A model generated the notes under the pieces. The model was given only the letters and a program-made list of their open reading frames with translations. It did no database searches and was not told the DNA's origin. The position numbers and the translations under genes are program-made. Shown one piece after another: positions 27,486 through 36,019 of a stretch of DNA of 64,000 nt. Every line of letters begins with the position of its first letter. Positions within the stretch are counted from its first letter, which is position 1. Source of the stretch: Alteromonas sp. a30 (GTDB taxonomy: Bacteria; Pseudomonadota; Gammaproteobacteria; Enterobacterales; Alteromonadaceae). Location of the stretch: assembly GCF_026788005.1 (NCBI RefSeq), contig NZ_JABEPE010000003.1, positions 1 to 64,000 on the forward strand, in the 5' to 3' direction.

Positions 27486-27754
27486 CGCTTGGCCTTGTAG
27501 GCTACCAACTTTATTGCTCGCTGCGCGTGGCAAAACAAGCATTTGAATATGTGCCCAGCGACGCCGAATTAAGCCTTTACGAAAAGCTGGTAAACGAAGG
27601 AATTTACCTTTCGGAACAGCTTATGAACTCAGGCTCTAAACACTTTATGGAAATCATCAAGGCCAATAACAAAATAAACGAATGGGACGCCAAAGTGCAG
27701 CGCTTAACTCGCTTTGCAGTGGTTAATTCTTCTCACGATCCAAACCTAGGGTAG
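27461..27754 (+). CDS. Small membrane-anchored protein of the HKD nuclease cassette
   Basis: A 97-residue protein starting at GTG, supported by a near-perfect ribosome site (GGAGGTG six bases upstream) inside the preceding gene. One N-terminal transmembrane helix (residues ~3-20) is followed by a soluble helical region with SLYEKLVNEGIYLSEQ. No family is recognised. The 25-base overlap with the gene before and 7-base gap to the gene after indicate one operon. Confidence 0.6.
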   Translation: METAIIALTLGLVGYQLYCSLRVAKQAFEYVPSDAELSLYEKLVNEGIYLSEQLMNSGSKHFMEIIKANNKINEWDAKVQRLTRFAVVNSSHDPNLG

Positions 27755-27761
27755 CCATTAC

Positions 27762-28016
27762 ATGTACTTCACCTTTTACATTCCCGAAATATTGGTGTTA
27801 GTTGTATCGGCCTTGCTTGTTATGCTGATGCTTCGTTCGAGTATCCTGCAAGTAAAAAACGCCTTCACCGCCAAACTCACCAACAAACACTTTATAGCCC
27901 AGCGCCTTATTTTTAAACGCCGCACCATGTACGACCCCAAAACTCAATCGGTTTGGGGAAATAACCACATCGAATGGCTGGAAGAAGCCAGAAGCTACCA
28001 AAAAATGCGGGATTAA
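27762..28016 (+). CDS. Small membrane-anchored basic protein of the HKD nuclease cassette
   Basis: An 84-residue protein with one transmembrane helix (residues ~7-27), then a basic cytoplasmic part (RLIFKRRTMYDPKTQSVWGN) and a C-terminal acidic helix. Its architecture mirrors the preceding gene (N-terminal helix, short soluble tail), so the two may be partners. No family is recognised. It ends 15 bases before the nuclease gene. Confidence 0.55.
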   Translation: MYFTFYIPEILVLVVSALLVMLMLRSSILQVKNAFTAKLTNKHFIAQRLIFKRRTMYDPKTQSVWGNNHIEWLEEARSYQKMRD

Positions 28017-28031
28017 CGAGGAGGCCACTTT

Positions 28032-29186
28032 TTGAATACATTAAAAGAAGTCAGCTTATTTCTACATTCACCAAATTCAACAACAGAACTAAATAAAACC
28101 TACAAAACAGCATTTGCAGAAGCCGTTGAACTCTATGTTTTATCCGCTTACCTAACACACTGGGATTCAAGCTTACCCAAACTACCAAAGTGCGAGAATG
28201 TCAAAATTATCGTTGGTAAGGATTTTGGATTAACGCGCATACAGGCATGCAAAAATGTAACCAAATGGCTTCCGCCTCAATTTAAGTTTTCCTTTCTTGT
28301 TGCTGACGGCATACAAGGCTTTCACCCTAAAGCTATTTTTTGGAAAAACACCAGCGGACATTGCTACGCATTAATTGGTTCGTCAAATTTAAGCCATGCC
28401 GCCTTCAATAAAAATGTTGAGGCAAATATTGTTTCTAACATTACTTTGGCGCAATTTAATGATGCAAAACAATGGGTAAATGAGATTGCTAAGCTTTGTG
28501 TTCCTGTTACCCCGAATTGGCTGAACTGCTATAAAGAAGCCAGCATTTCCACAAGCCGCGTTGAGTCGAACCAAGTGACGCAAAGGGTATCCTCTGTTGA
28601 ATTACCAAATCCGTTAAATGCCGCAGCGCTAGTTAAAAAACGAAGAGCGCAACTGGCAAAACACAACAAGGTTAAGCCTGAGTTTCATTCACTTTTTGAA
28701 CAGTGCGCAAGTGCAGAAGTCACCTCGTTAGCATTTTATGAAAGATTACCTAAATATTGGTACTTGGAAGATTTTCAAGGCTCACGGCTTCAAGGTAAAG
28801 GCTGGGAAAGAAAAGGCAAAACCGCCAATTTTCGTGAGTTATCCAAAAGCTTTGTTTCCATAGTCAACGCCAGTGACGAAAATAGAGATAGCGTTGTTGT
28901 TAATGAGCTAGATAAGCTAGAAGCAAGTAACAATAGCGCAAGAAAAGCCTTTTTTAGTGAAATGCTATGCCTAGCCTTTCCAGAACAATACCTCGTTCTA
29001 AACAGCCCATTGAAATCATTTCTTAAAGCCATCGGTTTCGCATACCCAAAAGGCGCAAGCCAAGGTGCGAAGTATTTGTTAGTCACTCAAACCTTACGCG
29101 CGTCACTTCAACAAAACCCCAAAAGCCAAGCCAAGAACTTAGCGGAGTTAGATATTCTGCTTTGGCAGGCGTATGGCAATAAATAA
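28032..29186 (+). CDS. HKD-family (phospholipase D-like) nuclease
   Basis: A 384-residue protein beginning at TTG, chosen because GAGGAGG lies about eight bases upstream. The N-terminal ~170 residues form a phospholipase D-like domain with a single HKD-type motif: His98-x-Lys100 (FHPKAIFWK) and Gly116-Ser-Ser-Asn119 followed by an acidic residue, as in PLD-fold endonucleases that act as dimers. The C-terminal half (~210-384) is helical, with AFPEQYLVLNSPLKSFL, and may bind DNA or a partner. Members of this class occur in restriction and other phage-defence loci. The tight linkage to three membrane proteins and the adjacent RloAB pair support a defence role, but the substrate is unknown. Confidence 0.7.
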   Translation: MNTLKEVSLFLHSPNSTTELNKTYKTAFAEAVELYVLSAYLTHWDSSLPKLPKCENVKIIVGKDFGLTRIQACKNVTKWLPPQFKFSFLVADGIQGFHPKAIFWKNTSGHCYALIGSSNLSHAAFNKNVEANIVSNITLAQFNDAKQWVNEIAKLCVPVTPNWLNCYKEASISTSRVESNQVTQRVSSVELPNPLNAAALVKKRRAQLAKHNKVKPEFHSLFEQCASAEVTSLAFYERLPKYWYLEDFQGSRLQGKGWERKGKTANFRELSKSFVSIVNASDENRDSVVVNELDKLEASNNSARKAFFSEMLCLAFPEQYLVLNSPLKSFLKAIGFAYPKGASQGAKYLLVTQTLRASLQQNPKSQAKNLAELDILLWQAYGNK

Positions 29187-29427
29187 CAGGCGGTGTTATT
29201 GGTAACATTGTTGCCTATTCAGAAAATTGAGGTTAAGGAAAACCTCTTCTTGCCGAAAACCTTCGCTTCACACTCTCAAAACACTTTCGTCTTAAGTAAA
29301 AAACCACCACAAACCCGTTTAACTTTTCCTTTTTGGTTAAAAATGCCAAAAAAGCAAAACTAAACTTAACACAACAAGATTTTGTAGTGTAAACTCAACG
29401 GCAAGTATTACCTAAGGATGTTTAAAA

Positions 29428-30711
29428 ATGTTGATTGAATTTATCGTAAAGAATTTTCGCTCAATCAAGGAAGAACAAATTTTTAGTATGGTTAAAGCGT
29501 CAAAAATTAAAGATGACGAGCTAGAAGCGAGCAATACGTTTAAAACAAATGATCAGAACAACACCGAGCTATTAGCCAGCGCCGTTATTTACGGTGCAAA
29601 TGCCTCCGGTAAGTCTAATTTTGTTAATGCACTAAGGTGTATGAACACGATTGTTAAGCATTCATCTACCAGCTTACAAGAGGGTGACTCCTTACCCGTT
29701 GAACCTTTCTTGTTTGATGAATCCACGTCTGAAGCGCCTAGCGAATTCGAAGCAGTTTTTATTTATGACGACATCAAATACCAATATGGCTTTTCCGCGA
29801 CGCAAGCACGAGTGCACGATGAGTGGTTAATTGCTTTTCCAAAGCAACGTCCGCAAAAGTGGTTTTCTCGTGTTTTTGATGAAGAAACCCAAGAGTACGA
29901 TTATAAGTTCAGTGACAATTTGTTAGGCAACAAGCAGATTTGGCATAATGCCACCCGCGATAATGCGTTGTTTTTGTCTACCGCGGTGCAACTTAATAGC
30001 GAACAGTTAAAGCCGGTATTTAATTGGTTCCGACATGTTTTACAACCCGTTATCAATTTTGATAATTGGGGCCCTCGTTATACTGGCCCCTTTTGCTTAG
30101 ATGATGGCTTTAAACGCCGCGTTATCGACCTTTTACAAGCTGCCGACTTGAATATTCACGACCTTGCCATTGAATCTAAAAAGTTTGATTCAAGCCTTCT
30201 TCCTGATGAGTTACCTCAAGAAATTAAAGAGAAAATTCACCAAGAAATGAAGGATGAAGAAATTTTAGATATTCGCACGGTACACAAAACCCAATCAGGT
30301 AAACTTGTCACTCTCGACTTAGAAGAAGAGTCGGACGGTACACAAAAGCTATTTTCCATTGCAGGCCCGTTATTAGATGTTCTGGAAAAAGGCTATATCC
30401 TTGTCATTGATGAGCTGCACAACAGTTTTCACCCGAAAATGGTTGAAGGCATTATTCGACTTTTCCACAACAAAGAAGTGAATAAGCACAACGCACAGCT
30501 TATTTTCTCTACGCATGAAACGTCTGTGCTCAACCAACATGTGTTTAGACGCGACCAGATTTGGTTTTGCGAAAAAGAAAAATTCGGCGAAACCAGTATT
30601 TACCCGCTTACCGATTTTAGCCCACGTAAAGCGGACAGGGAAAACCTTGAAGCAGGATACCTTTCCGGCAAATATGGGGCAGTTCCCTTTATTACTAGCT
30701 TAGGGGGCTAA
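29428..30711 (+). CDS. rloA: RloA-like AAA family ATPase (AAA_15/OLD type)
   Basis: A 427-residue ATPase of the ABC/SMC-like AAA_15 group. Visible are Walker A GANASGKSN (near residue 54), an N-terminal LIEFIVKNFRSI strand typical of the family, Walker B ILVIDELHNSFHP (near 325), and an FSTHE switch-His motif. Two bases separate it from the RloB gene. RloA/RloB pairs occur in restriction-modification and defence loci; by analogy with OLD- and PARIS-type ATPase/TOPRIM pairs, the ATPase would sense or control the effector. A 240-base gap upstream contains a GAGGTT/AACCTC hairpin (29229-29246), so the pair probably has its own promoter. Confidence 0.85.
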   Translation: MLIEFIVKNFRSIKEEQIFSMVKASKIKDDELEASNTFKTNDQNNTELLASAVIYGANASGKSNFVNALRCMNTIVKHSSTSLQEGDSLPVEPFLFDESTSEAPSEFEAVFIYDDIKYQYGFSATQARVHDEWLIAFPKQRPQKWFSRVFDEETQEYDYKFSDNLLGNKQIWHNATRDNALFLSTAVQLNSEQLKPVFNWFRHVLQPVINFDNWGPRYTGPFCLDDGFKRRVIDLLQAADLNIHDLAIESKKFDSSLLPDELPQEIKEKIHQEMKDEEILDIRTVHKTQSGKLVTLDLEEESDGTQKLFSIAGPLLDVLEKGYILVIDELHNSFHPKMVEGIIRLFHNKEVNKHNAQLIFSTHETSVLNQHVFRRDQIWFCEKEKFGETSIYPLTDFSPRKADRENLEAGYLSGKYGAVPFITSLGG

Positions 30712-30713
30712 CG

Positions 30714-31370
30714 ATGGGAACAGACAATTTACACCATAAGCGCAAAGCAAGGACAGCTAACAAACAAAAAAGAAGGGACGCCCAAAGATCGCCTTATGAT
30801 CGTGTTTTAATTGTTTGTGAGGGTGAAAAAACCGAACCTAACTACTTTAAAGAGCTAATTCGCTGTTACGGCATTAATAGTGCCAACGTTGAAGTTGCGG
30901 ATTCCAGAGGCTCTAGCCCGAAAAATGTGCTTGAAAGTGCAGAAAAGCTAGCAAAAAGAGCCAGCAAAGAGGGTAATCCATACGACCGCATTTATTGTGT
31001 TTTCGATAAAGATAGCCATGCATCCTATAGTGCCACCGTAGAAAAACTAACCAACAAACAGCATTTTTACGCTTGCACTTCTGTGCCTTGCTTTGAGTAT
31101 TGGTTGCTGTTGCATTTCGAATACACAACAACGCCCTATCATGCATCTGGAAACAGGAGTATTTGTACTCAGGTAATTAAAAAATTGAAGTCGCATATTC
31201 CAAATTATGAAAAGGGCAACAAAAAGATATTTGATGACCTAGAAACCAAGCTAGGTACAGCAATTGAAAACGCCAAAAAAGCCTTAAGTGCCGCTAACGA
31301 TATTGGCGAAGATAACCCTACAACACATGCTCATGAATTAGTGGAATACTTGATAAACCTGAAAAAATAG
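30714..31370 (+). CDS. rloB: RloB-like TOPRIM-fold protein
   Basis: A 218-residue RloB-family protein. After a very basic N-terminus come the TOPRIM-like acidic motifs: VLIVCEGEKTEPNYFKEL (Glu), YCVFDKDSH (Asp-x-Asp) and PCFEYWLLLHFE. These fit a metal-dependent nuclease-like active site. It is coupled to rloA with a two-base gap and is its likely effector partner. A 90-base gap without a clear terminator leads to the next gene. Confidence 0.85.
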   Translation: MGTDNLHHKRKARTANKQKRRDAQRSPYDRVLIVCEGEKTEPNYFKELIRCYGINSANVEVADSRGSSPKNVLESAEKLAKRASKEGNPYDRIYCVFDKDSHASYSATVEKLTNKQHFYACTSVPCFEYWLLLHFEYTTTPYHASGNRSICTQVIKKLKSHIPNYEKGNKKIFDDLETKLGTAIENAKKALSAANDIGEDNPTTHAHELVEYLINLKK

Positions 31371-31456
31371 CCTTCGCTTACTTTCATCCATTCTGGCCCC
31401 ATACTTGCTATTATCACTCACACAAGTAGTCAACACGATGTATCAGGAGTGGTGTT

Positions 31457-32110
31457 GTGATAGTAACGCAAGCGGATTATCAGCGCTGGCAGCAGATGTA
31501 CAGCAAAGACGCGCAGGAAGATAGTTTACTCAGTGCAGGACAGGAAACGGGCAATGGTGCGGCATTTTCACAAGTGAATGCCGATGTACAGGGGCAATCT
31601 GTTGCCGCTAGCAGTGCAGGTGAGCAAACTGGAAATCGTACCGAAGACGAACATGGACACTCGCAAAGTGGTGAACACTGCGAACATTGTGCGGATCACG
31701 ACCACTCAAATTCACAGAGTTCGAAAGATTCTGAAGAAAGTTTTATTACGACAGCATACGAGAAGCTATTAGCGAATCGTTTAGGTTTGGATCAGGAAAA
31801 GCTAGAAGAGCTGAAAGAAGAAATTGAGCAAACGGAGCAAGCCATTGAAGGCTTAAAGAAGCAAGAGCCGCTCACTGAGGCGCAACAAACCACGCTAAGC
31901 GCATTAAAAGACAAATTGAAGAAGCTGACCGAAGAACTGGAGGAGTTGATTCGCCAAAGCAGTGAAAGAGCTTCTGAGCATGAAGCATCTGAAAATGCAA
32001 CACAACAATCGGTGGAAAACACAACGGCGAATAACCCAACTATTTTTGCCCACGAACTGCTGAACTTCTTAAATAAACTCCATAATAAAACTGAAAAAGT
32101 GAGCACCTGA
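31457..32110 (+). CDS. Hypothetical His-rich, coiled-coil protein
   Basis: A 217-residue protein starting at GTG, supported by AGGAG seven bases upstream. It has a polar Gln/Ser-rich N-terminus, a His/Cys-rich segment (HGHSQSGEHCEHCADHDHSN, residues ~66-85) that could bind metal, and a long charged coiled coil (~110-165) of Glu/Lys/Leu heptads. There is no signal peptide or membrane helix. No family is recognised. It closes the accessory island and is followed by a long inverted repeat shared with the convergent gene. Confidence 0.6.
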   Translation: MIVTQADYQRWQQMYSKDAQEDSLLSAGQETGNGAAFSQVNADVQGQSVAASSAGEQTGNRTEDEHGHSQSGEHCEHCADHDHSNSQSSKDSEESFITTAYEKLLANRLGLDQEKLEELKEEIEQTEQAIEGLKKQEPLTEAQQTTLSALKDKLKKLTEELEELIRQSSERASEHEASENATQQSVENTTANNPTIFAHELLNFLNKLHNKTEKVST

Positions 32111-32138
32111 ATGTTAAGCATCAGCCCTCAGGTGCTCA
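32100..32138. terminator. Bidirectional terminator-like inverted repeat
   Basis: Arms TGAGCACCTGA (32100-32110) and TCAGGTGCTCA (32128-32138) form a perfect 11-bp stem with a 17-base loop between two convergent genes. The stop codon of the plus-strand gene (32108-32110) lies in the left arm. T-runs are weak on both sides. Confidence 0.5.
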
Positions 32139-32157
32139 TCGCTATTTAAACGCTGAT

Positions 32158-32733
32158 TTAGTCTTCGTGCTGTGTCGCCACAACATCTTCACGGCCTTTG
32201 AAACGCGCGTGGAACGCCATGAGGTTTTCGTATACCGAGAAATCGTGGAACTTGCGGAACATTAGCCAATCCATCATGCAGAACAAACAAATTGAAGGGT
32301 AATGCCATTCATCAAACGCTCCTGTTTTCGCTTGTTCATCAAGGAAAGGAAGCACTGTATCTAAACGTGCTTGTTGCATATTGAAGTACAAGCGATCGGA
32401 CTTAACGTCGAAATCTGATTTAGTTAATAAGAATAACTGAACAAAAGTGTCGTTCGCGGAATCGATTGTCGTTAACAAATTTTCTTGATCCCATGAACAT
32501 TTAGGTAAGCCTAACTTTTCAGCAATGTAGCGATATATGACTTTTGAGTCATAAATGTAGTTATCACCATCCTGCAACATAGGGATTTTAAGTGTTGGGT
32601 TAACTTTTCGTAATTCGGCTTTATCTTCTGGATTGAAGATGTTGATCTTATTGAAAGTGAAGTCTGTGTCTGCCAATAGTAAACGTGTGCGGCGCACAAA
32701 GGGTGAAGTCGTCGAGCCGTATAAGGTAAACAT
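32158..32733 (-). CDS. Glutathione S-transferase-like protein
   Basis: A 191-residue protein with an N-terminal thioredoxin-like domain (MFTLYGSTTSPFVRRTRLLL, then cis-Pro KIPMLQDG and the Asp-Ser pair of YDSKVIYRYIAE that binds the glutathione gamma-glutamyl group) and a shorter all-helical C-terminal domain. The Ser at position 10 in SPFVRR is in the place of the catalytic Ser/Cys. The substrate cannot be told. It lies downstream of the RND pump operon with a 136-base gap, so co-transcription is possible but unsupported. Confidence 0.8.
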   Translation of the reverse strand: MFTLYGSTTSPFVRRTRLLLADTDFTFNKINIFNPEDKAELRKVNPTLKIPMLQDGDNYIYDSKVIYRYIAEKLGLPKCSWDQENLLTTIDSANDTFVQLFLLTKSDFDVKSDRLYFNMQQARLDTVLPFLDEQAKTGAFDEWHYPSICLFCMMDWLMFRKFHDFSVYENLMAFHARFKGREDVVATQHED

Positions 32734-32869
32734 GAGCTTTTCCCATATTGATGATTAAGTAAGAAGAAACCCGTTAGTACACCATCACTTCGCTCACGGG
32801 CTGCTGTTATCTTTGTGTGAAAATAGGGGGTGGAAAACACGTTTAAGCGTTGCTTACACCCCAACTGAC

Positions 32870-35800
32870 TTAACGTTCAGCGGCGGATAATTTACCACTC
32901 ATATCGTTAGCTGAAAACTGCTTTCTTGCTTGTCGCCATCTGTCGAAACGTACTTTTAGCGCTAACATACATGGTGTTAGTACTAAGGTTAATACGGTAG
33001 CAAACGCTAAGCCACCAGCAACGGCTGTGGCAAGTTGCGTCCACCATTGAGTAGAAGGCGCACCAAATTCCACGGTGCGTTGCATAATGTCGATATTGAC
33101 TCTGAATACCATGGGCAATAAACCGAGAATGGTGGTAACAGAGGTCATCAATACCGGACGAATACGCTGCGCGCCGGTGCGTAAAATCGCTTCTATTGAT
33201 TCATAACCCTCTTTTCGCAGTTGATTGTAGGTGTCGATAAGCACGATGTTGTTGTTAACCACAATCCCCGCCAATGCAATCACCCCAATTCCCGACATTA
33301 CAATGCCAAAGGGTTGCTGCATCAAAATCAATCCAAGGAAAACGCCAACGGTTGAAAACAGCACGGCGCTTAATACCAACATCGCTTGGTAGAAGCTATT
33401 GAATTGGGTTACCAAAATAATCGCCATCACAAACAAGGCCACAAGGAAGGCGTTCATTAAGAAGCCTTCGCTTTCTTGTTGTTGCTCGTTTTGACCACGA
33501 ATGTTGATGTTAACGCGCGGGTCAATACCCAATGTTGGCAACATAGCTTGCAGCTCAGGTAATGCTTTATCCAGTTGATTGCCCGGTACCATATTCGCTT
33601 CCACACGAATAACGCGGCGGCTATCCACATGACGGATAACATCGGTTTTATGATCGGGTTTTCGCTCGACGAAGTTACCAATAGGCACTAAACCATCTGC
33701 GGTTTTCACTCGAAGTTCGTCAAGCTTGCCAATGTATCTGTCTTGTTCGGGGAAACGCACACGAATGTCGAGTTCATCGTCTACATCATCGGGGCGATAT
33801 TCCCCCACTTTTAAGCCATCAGTCACGAATTGGACGGTGTTGCCAACGAGCGTTGCATCTGCGCCAAAGCGTGCGGCATCGCTACGGTCAACCACTAGGC
33901 GCCATTCAATTCCCGGCTTAGGCGCGGTATCGCTTATCGACATGAGCTTGTCGTTGTTTTCCATAGCAAGGCGAATTTTCCCCGCCGCTTCGCTCACGAG
34001 TTCAGGAAAGCGAGACGACAGTTCGATTTGTAAGTCTTTCCCTTGTTGCGGACCGTTTTGGTCAGCGGCAATTTCGATATCTAACCCCGGCAAGGAGCCT
34101 AAACGCGATTCCACTTCTGCCATTATCGCATCCGAATGCCCACGATATTGCCAGTCAACAAGGTTGAGACGAATGTAGCCAACTTGGTCTGATCCGCCTG
34201 TGCGCGCATACATGGTTTCAATTTCTGGCATGTCGACTAAACGGCGCTCCACATCCCGCACGATGTCATCTTGTTCGTAAATCGACATATCACTGTAGGA
34301 ACGAATAGTGATGTTGACGCTTGGCGAATCCACATGCGGAAACAACTCGACGCCTAAGCCCGACATGCCAAAGGCTATAATGGAACCGATAGCAATAAAA
34401 AAAGCAGCCATTAGCACTTTAAGCGGGTGGCGAATGGCTTTATCGAGGAAGCGCAAATAACTGCCAACAATCCCACTGAGTTTTTTCAGATCGCCCGATT
34501 CCGCAAGGTCGACTTGTTCTTTCTCTTTAGGCGATAAATAACGCGGCTTACCTAACACTGTTCCCAACGTTGGAACAAATATCAGCGCCATGACTAACGA
34601 TGCCGATAAGGTAGCAATGAGTGTGAATGGCAGGAACTTCATGAACTCCCCCATCATTCCCGGCCAAAACATTAAGGGGGCAAATGCCGCTAACGTAGTG
34701 GCAGTAGATGTGGTAATTGGCATGAACATTTGTTTCGCCGCTTTAATGTAAGCTTCATGTTTATCTGCGCCTTCGCTCATTAAGCGGTCGGCGTATTCAG
34801 TGACTACGATGGCGCCGTCCACCAGCATTCCTACGGCCATGATAAGCGAGAATAGAACGACGTTATTTAGGGTATAGCCAAACAACGATAAGATAAGAAT
34901 ACCGGTTAAAAATGAACCGGGAATAGAGATACCGACTAAGGTGGCAGTGCGTAATCCCAGAATCGCAACAATGACGATAGTCACTAGCAAAATGGCGGTA
35001 ATTACATTGTTTTGTAGGTCGGTCAACATCATTTCAACGTCTTCTGTGCGATCACCTACATAAGTGACCATAACGGCATTTGGCCACATGGGCGAAGCTC
35101 GTTCGTCCTCAATGATTTGTTTGACTTTGTTAACGGTATCGATAATGTTTTCGCCGGGGCGCTTTTTCACTTCTAACGACACCGAAGCCTCTTGGTTCAT
35201 ACGCGCAAAGCTACTGGCATCTTTGTATGCCCTTCGCACGGTTGCCACATCTTGAAAGGTGATAACGCGGTCGCCTTCAGCTTTCACTGGCTGCTCCATG
35301 ATGTCTTGAATACTTTCAAAAATGGAGGGCACTTTTACCGCAAAACTGCCTTTGTCGTTGTTCATTGTTCCCGCAGGCACTAAACGGTTGTTGCGCGATA
35401 ACAAGTTGAAAATGTCGTTTTGATCTAAACCGTAGCTTTCCATAAGAAGTGGGTCGACAACAATTTCCACCATGTCTTCTCTGTCACCGCCAATATCCAC
35501 TTCTAGAATTTCTTTTAAGCCTTCAAGGTCGCTTTGCAAGTCGCGCGCAAGGGTGATGAGTGCTCGTTGGCTAACGGGGCCATGAAACACCACAGTAATC
35601 ACCGGCTGCTCTCCTGCCATGGTCACTTCATGAATAGTCGGCTCTTCGGTTTCGTCAGGTAATTCTGCGCGGGCAACGGTGACTTTGTCGCGCACATCTG
35701 CCAAGGCCTCTTTTGGGTCGGCGCCGGCTAGAAATTCTAGAGTGATATTGGCGTGACCTTCCCCAGCCGTAGCGCGCATTTCTTTCACGCCTTCGATGCT

Positions 35801-36019
35801 ACGTAGCTCGTTTTCCATTGGCTTAACCAGCATGCGCTCAGCATCTTCTGGCGAAATGCCATCGTGAACAATCGACACATAGATGAACGGAATGGTGATG
35901 TCTGGGTCCGATTCTTTAGGAATGTTCAAGTAGGTTACGGTGCCAGATAGCAACAGTAGCAACAGAATCATTAATACCGTGCGTGTGCGCCCGATAATGG
36001 AAGCTAAAATGCCGTTCAT
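32870..36019 (-). CDS. RND-family efflux permease
   Basis: A 1049-residue inner-membrane RND pump that exports drugs or other substrates using the proton gradient. An N-terminal helix is followed by a periplasmic porter domain, the block of central transmembrane helices with AVGMLVDGAIVVTEYADR (TM4), a second porter domain, and the C-terminal helix block with GIVVNNNIVLIDTYNQLRKEG. In AcrB, TM4 has two adjacent Asp residues; here only the first is kept (Asp-Gly). Length and motifs fit the HAE-1-like branch. It overlaps its adaptor gene by four bases (ATGA). No TolC-like gene is nearby, so an outer-membrane partner must be encoded elsewhere. Confidence 0.9.
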   Translation of the reverse strand: MNGILASIIGRTRTVLMILLLLLLSGTVTYLNIPKESDPDITIPFIYVSIVHDGISPEDAERMLVKPMENELRSIEGVKEMRATAGEGHANITLEFLAGADPKEALADVRDKVTVARAELPDETEEPTIHEVTMAGEQPVITVVFHGPVSQRALITLARDLQSDLEGLKEILEVDIGGDREDMVEIVVDPLLMESYGLDQNDIFNLLSRNNRLVPAGTMNNDKGSFAVKVPSIFESIQDIMEQPVKAEGDRVITFQDVATVRRAYKDASSFARMNQEASVSLEVKKRPGENIIDTVNKVKQIIEDERASPMWPNAVMVTYVGDRTEDVEMMLTDLQNNVITAILLVTIVIVAILGLRTATLVGISIPGSFLTGILILSLFGYTLNNVVLFSLIMAVGMLVDGAIVVTEYADRLMSEGADKHEAYIKAAKQMFMPITTSTATTLAAFAPLMFWPGMMGEFMKFLPFTLIATLSASLVMALIFVPTLGTVLGKPRYLSPKEKEQVDLAESGDLKKLSGIVGSYLRFLDKAIRHPLKVLMAAFFIAIGSIIAFGMSGLGVELFPHVDSPSVNITIRSYSDMSIYEQDDIVRDVERRLVDMPEIETMYARTGGSDQVGYIRLNLVDWQYRGHSDAIMAEVESRLGSLPGLDIEIAADQNGPQQGKDLQIELSSRFPELVSEAAGKIRLAMENNDKLMSISDTAPKPGIEWRLVVDRSDAARFGADATLVGNTVQFVTDGLKVGEYRPDDVDDELDIRVRFPEQDRYIGKLDELRVKTADGLVPIGNFVERKPDHKTDVIRHVDSRRVIRVEANMVPGNQLDKALPELQAMLPTLGIDPRVNINIRGQNEQQQESEGFLMNAFLVALFVMAIILVTQFNSFYQAMLVLSAVLFSTVGVFLGLILMQQPFGIVMSGIGVIALAGIVVNNNIVLIDTYNQLRKEGYESIEAILRTGAQRIRPVLMTSVTTILGLLPMVFRVNIDIMQRTVEFGAPSTQWWTQLATAVAGGLAFATVLTLVLTPCMLALKVRFDRWRQARKQFSANDMSGKLSAAER

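Noticed and set aside
27461-28016. Two small ORFs considered as a toxin-antitoxin pair
   Set aside because: Both have an N-terminal membrane helix and sit within a larger coupled operon; neither resembles a known toxin or antitoxin.
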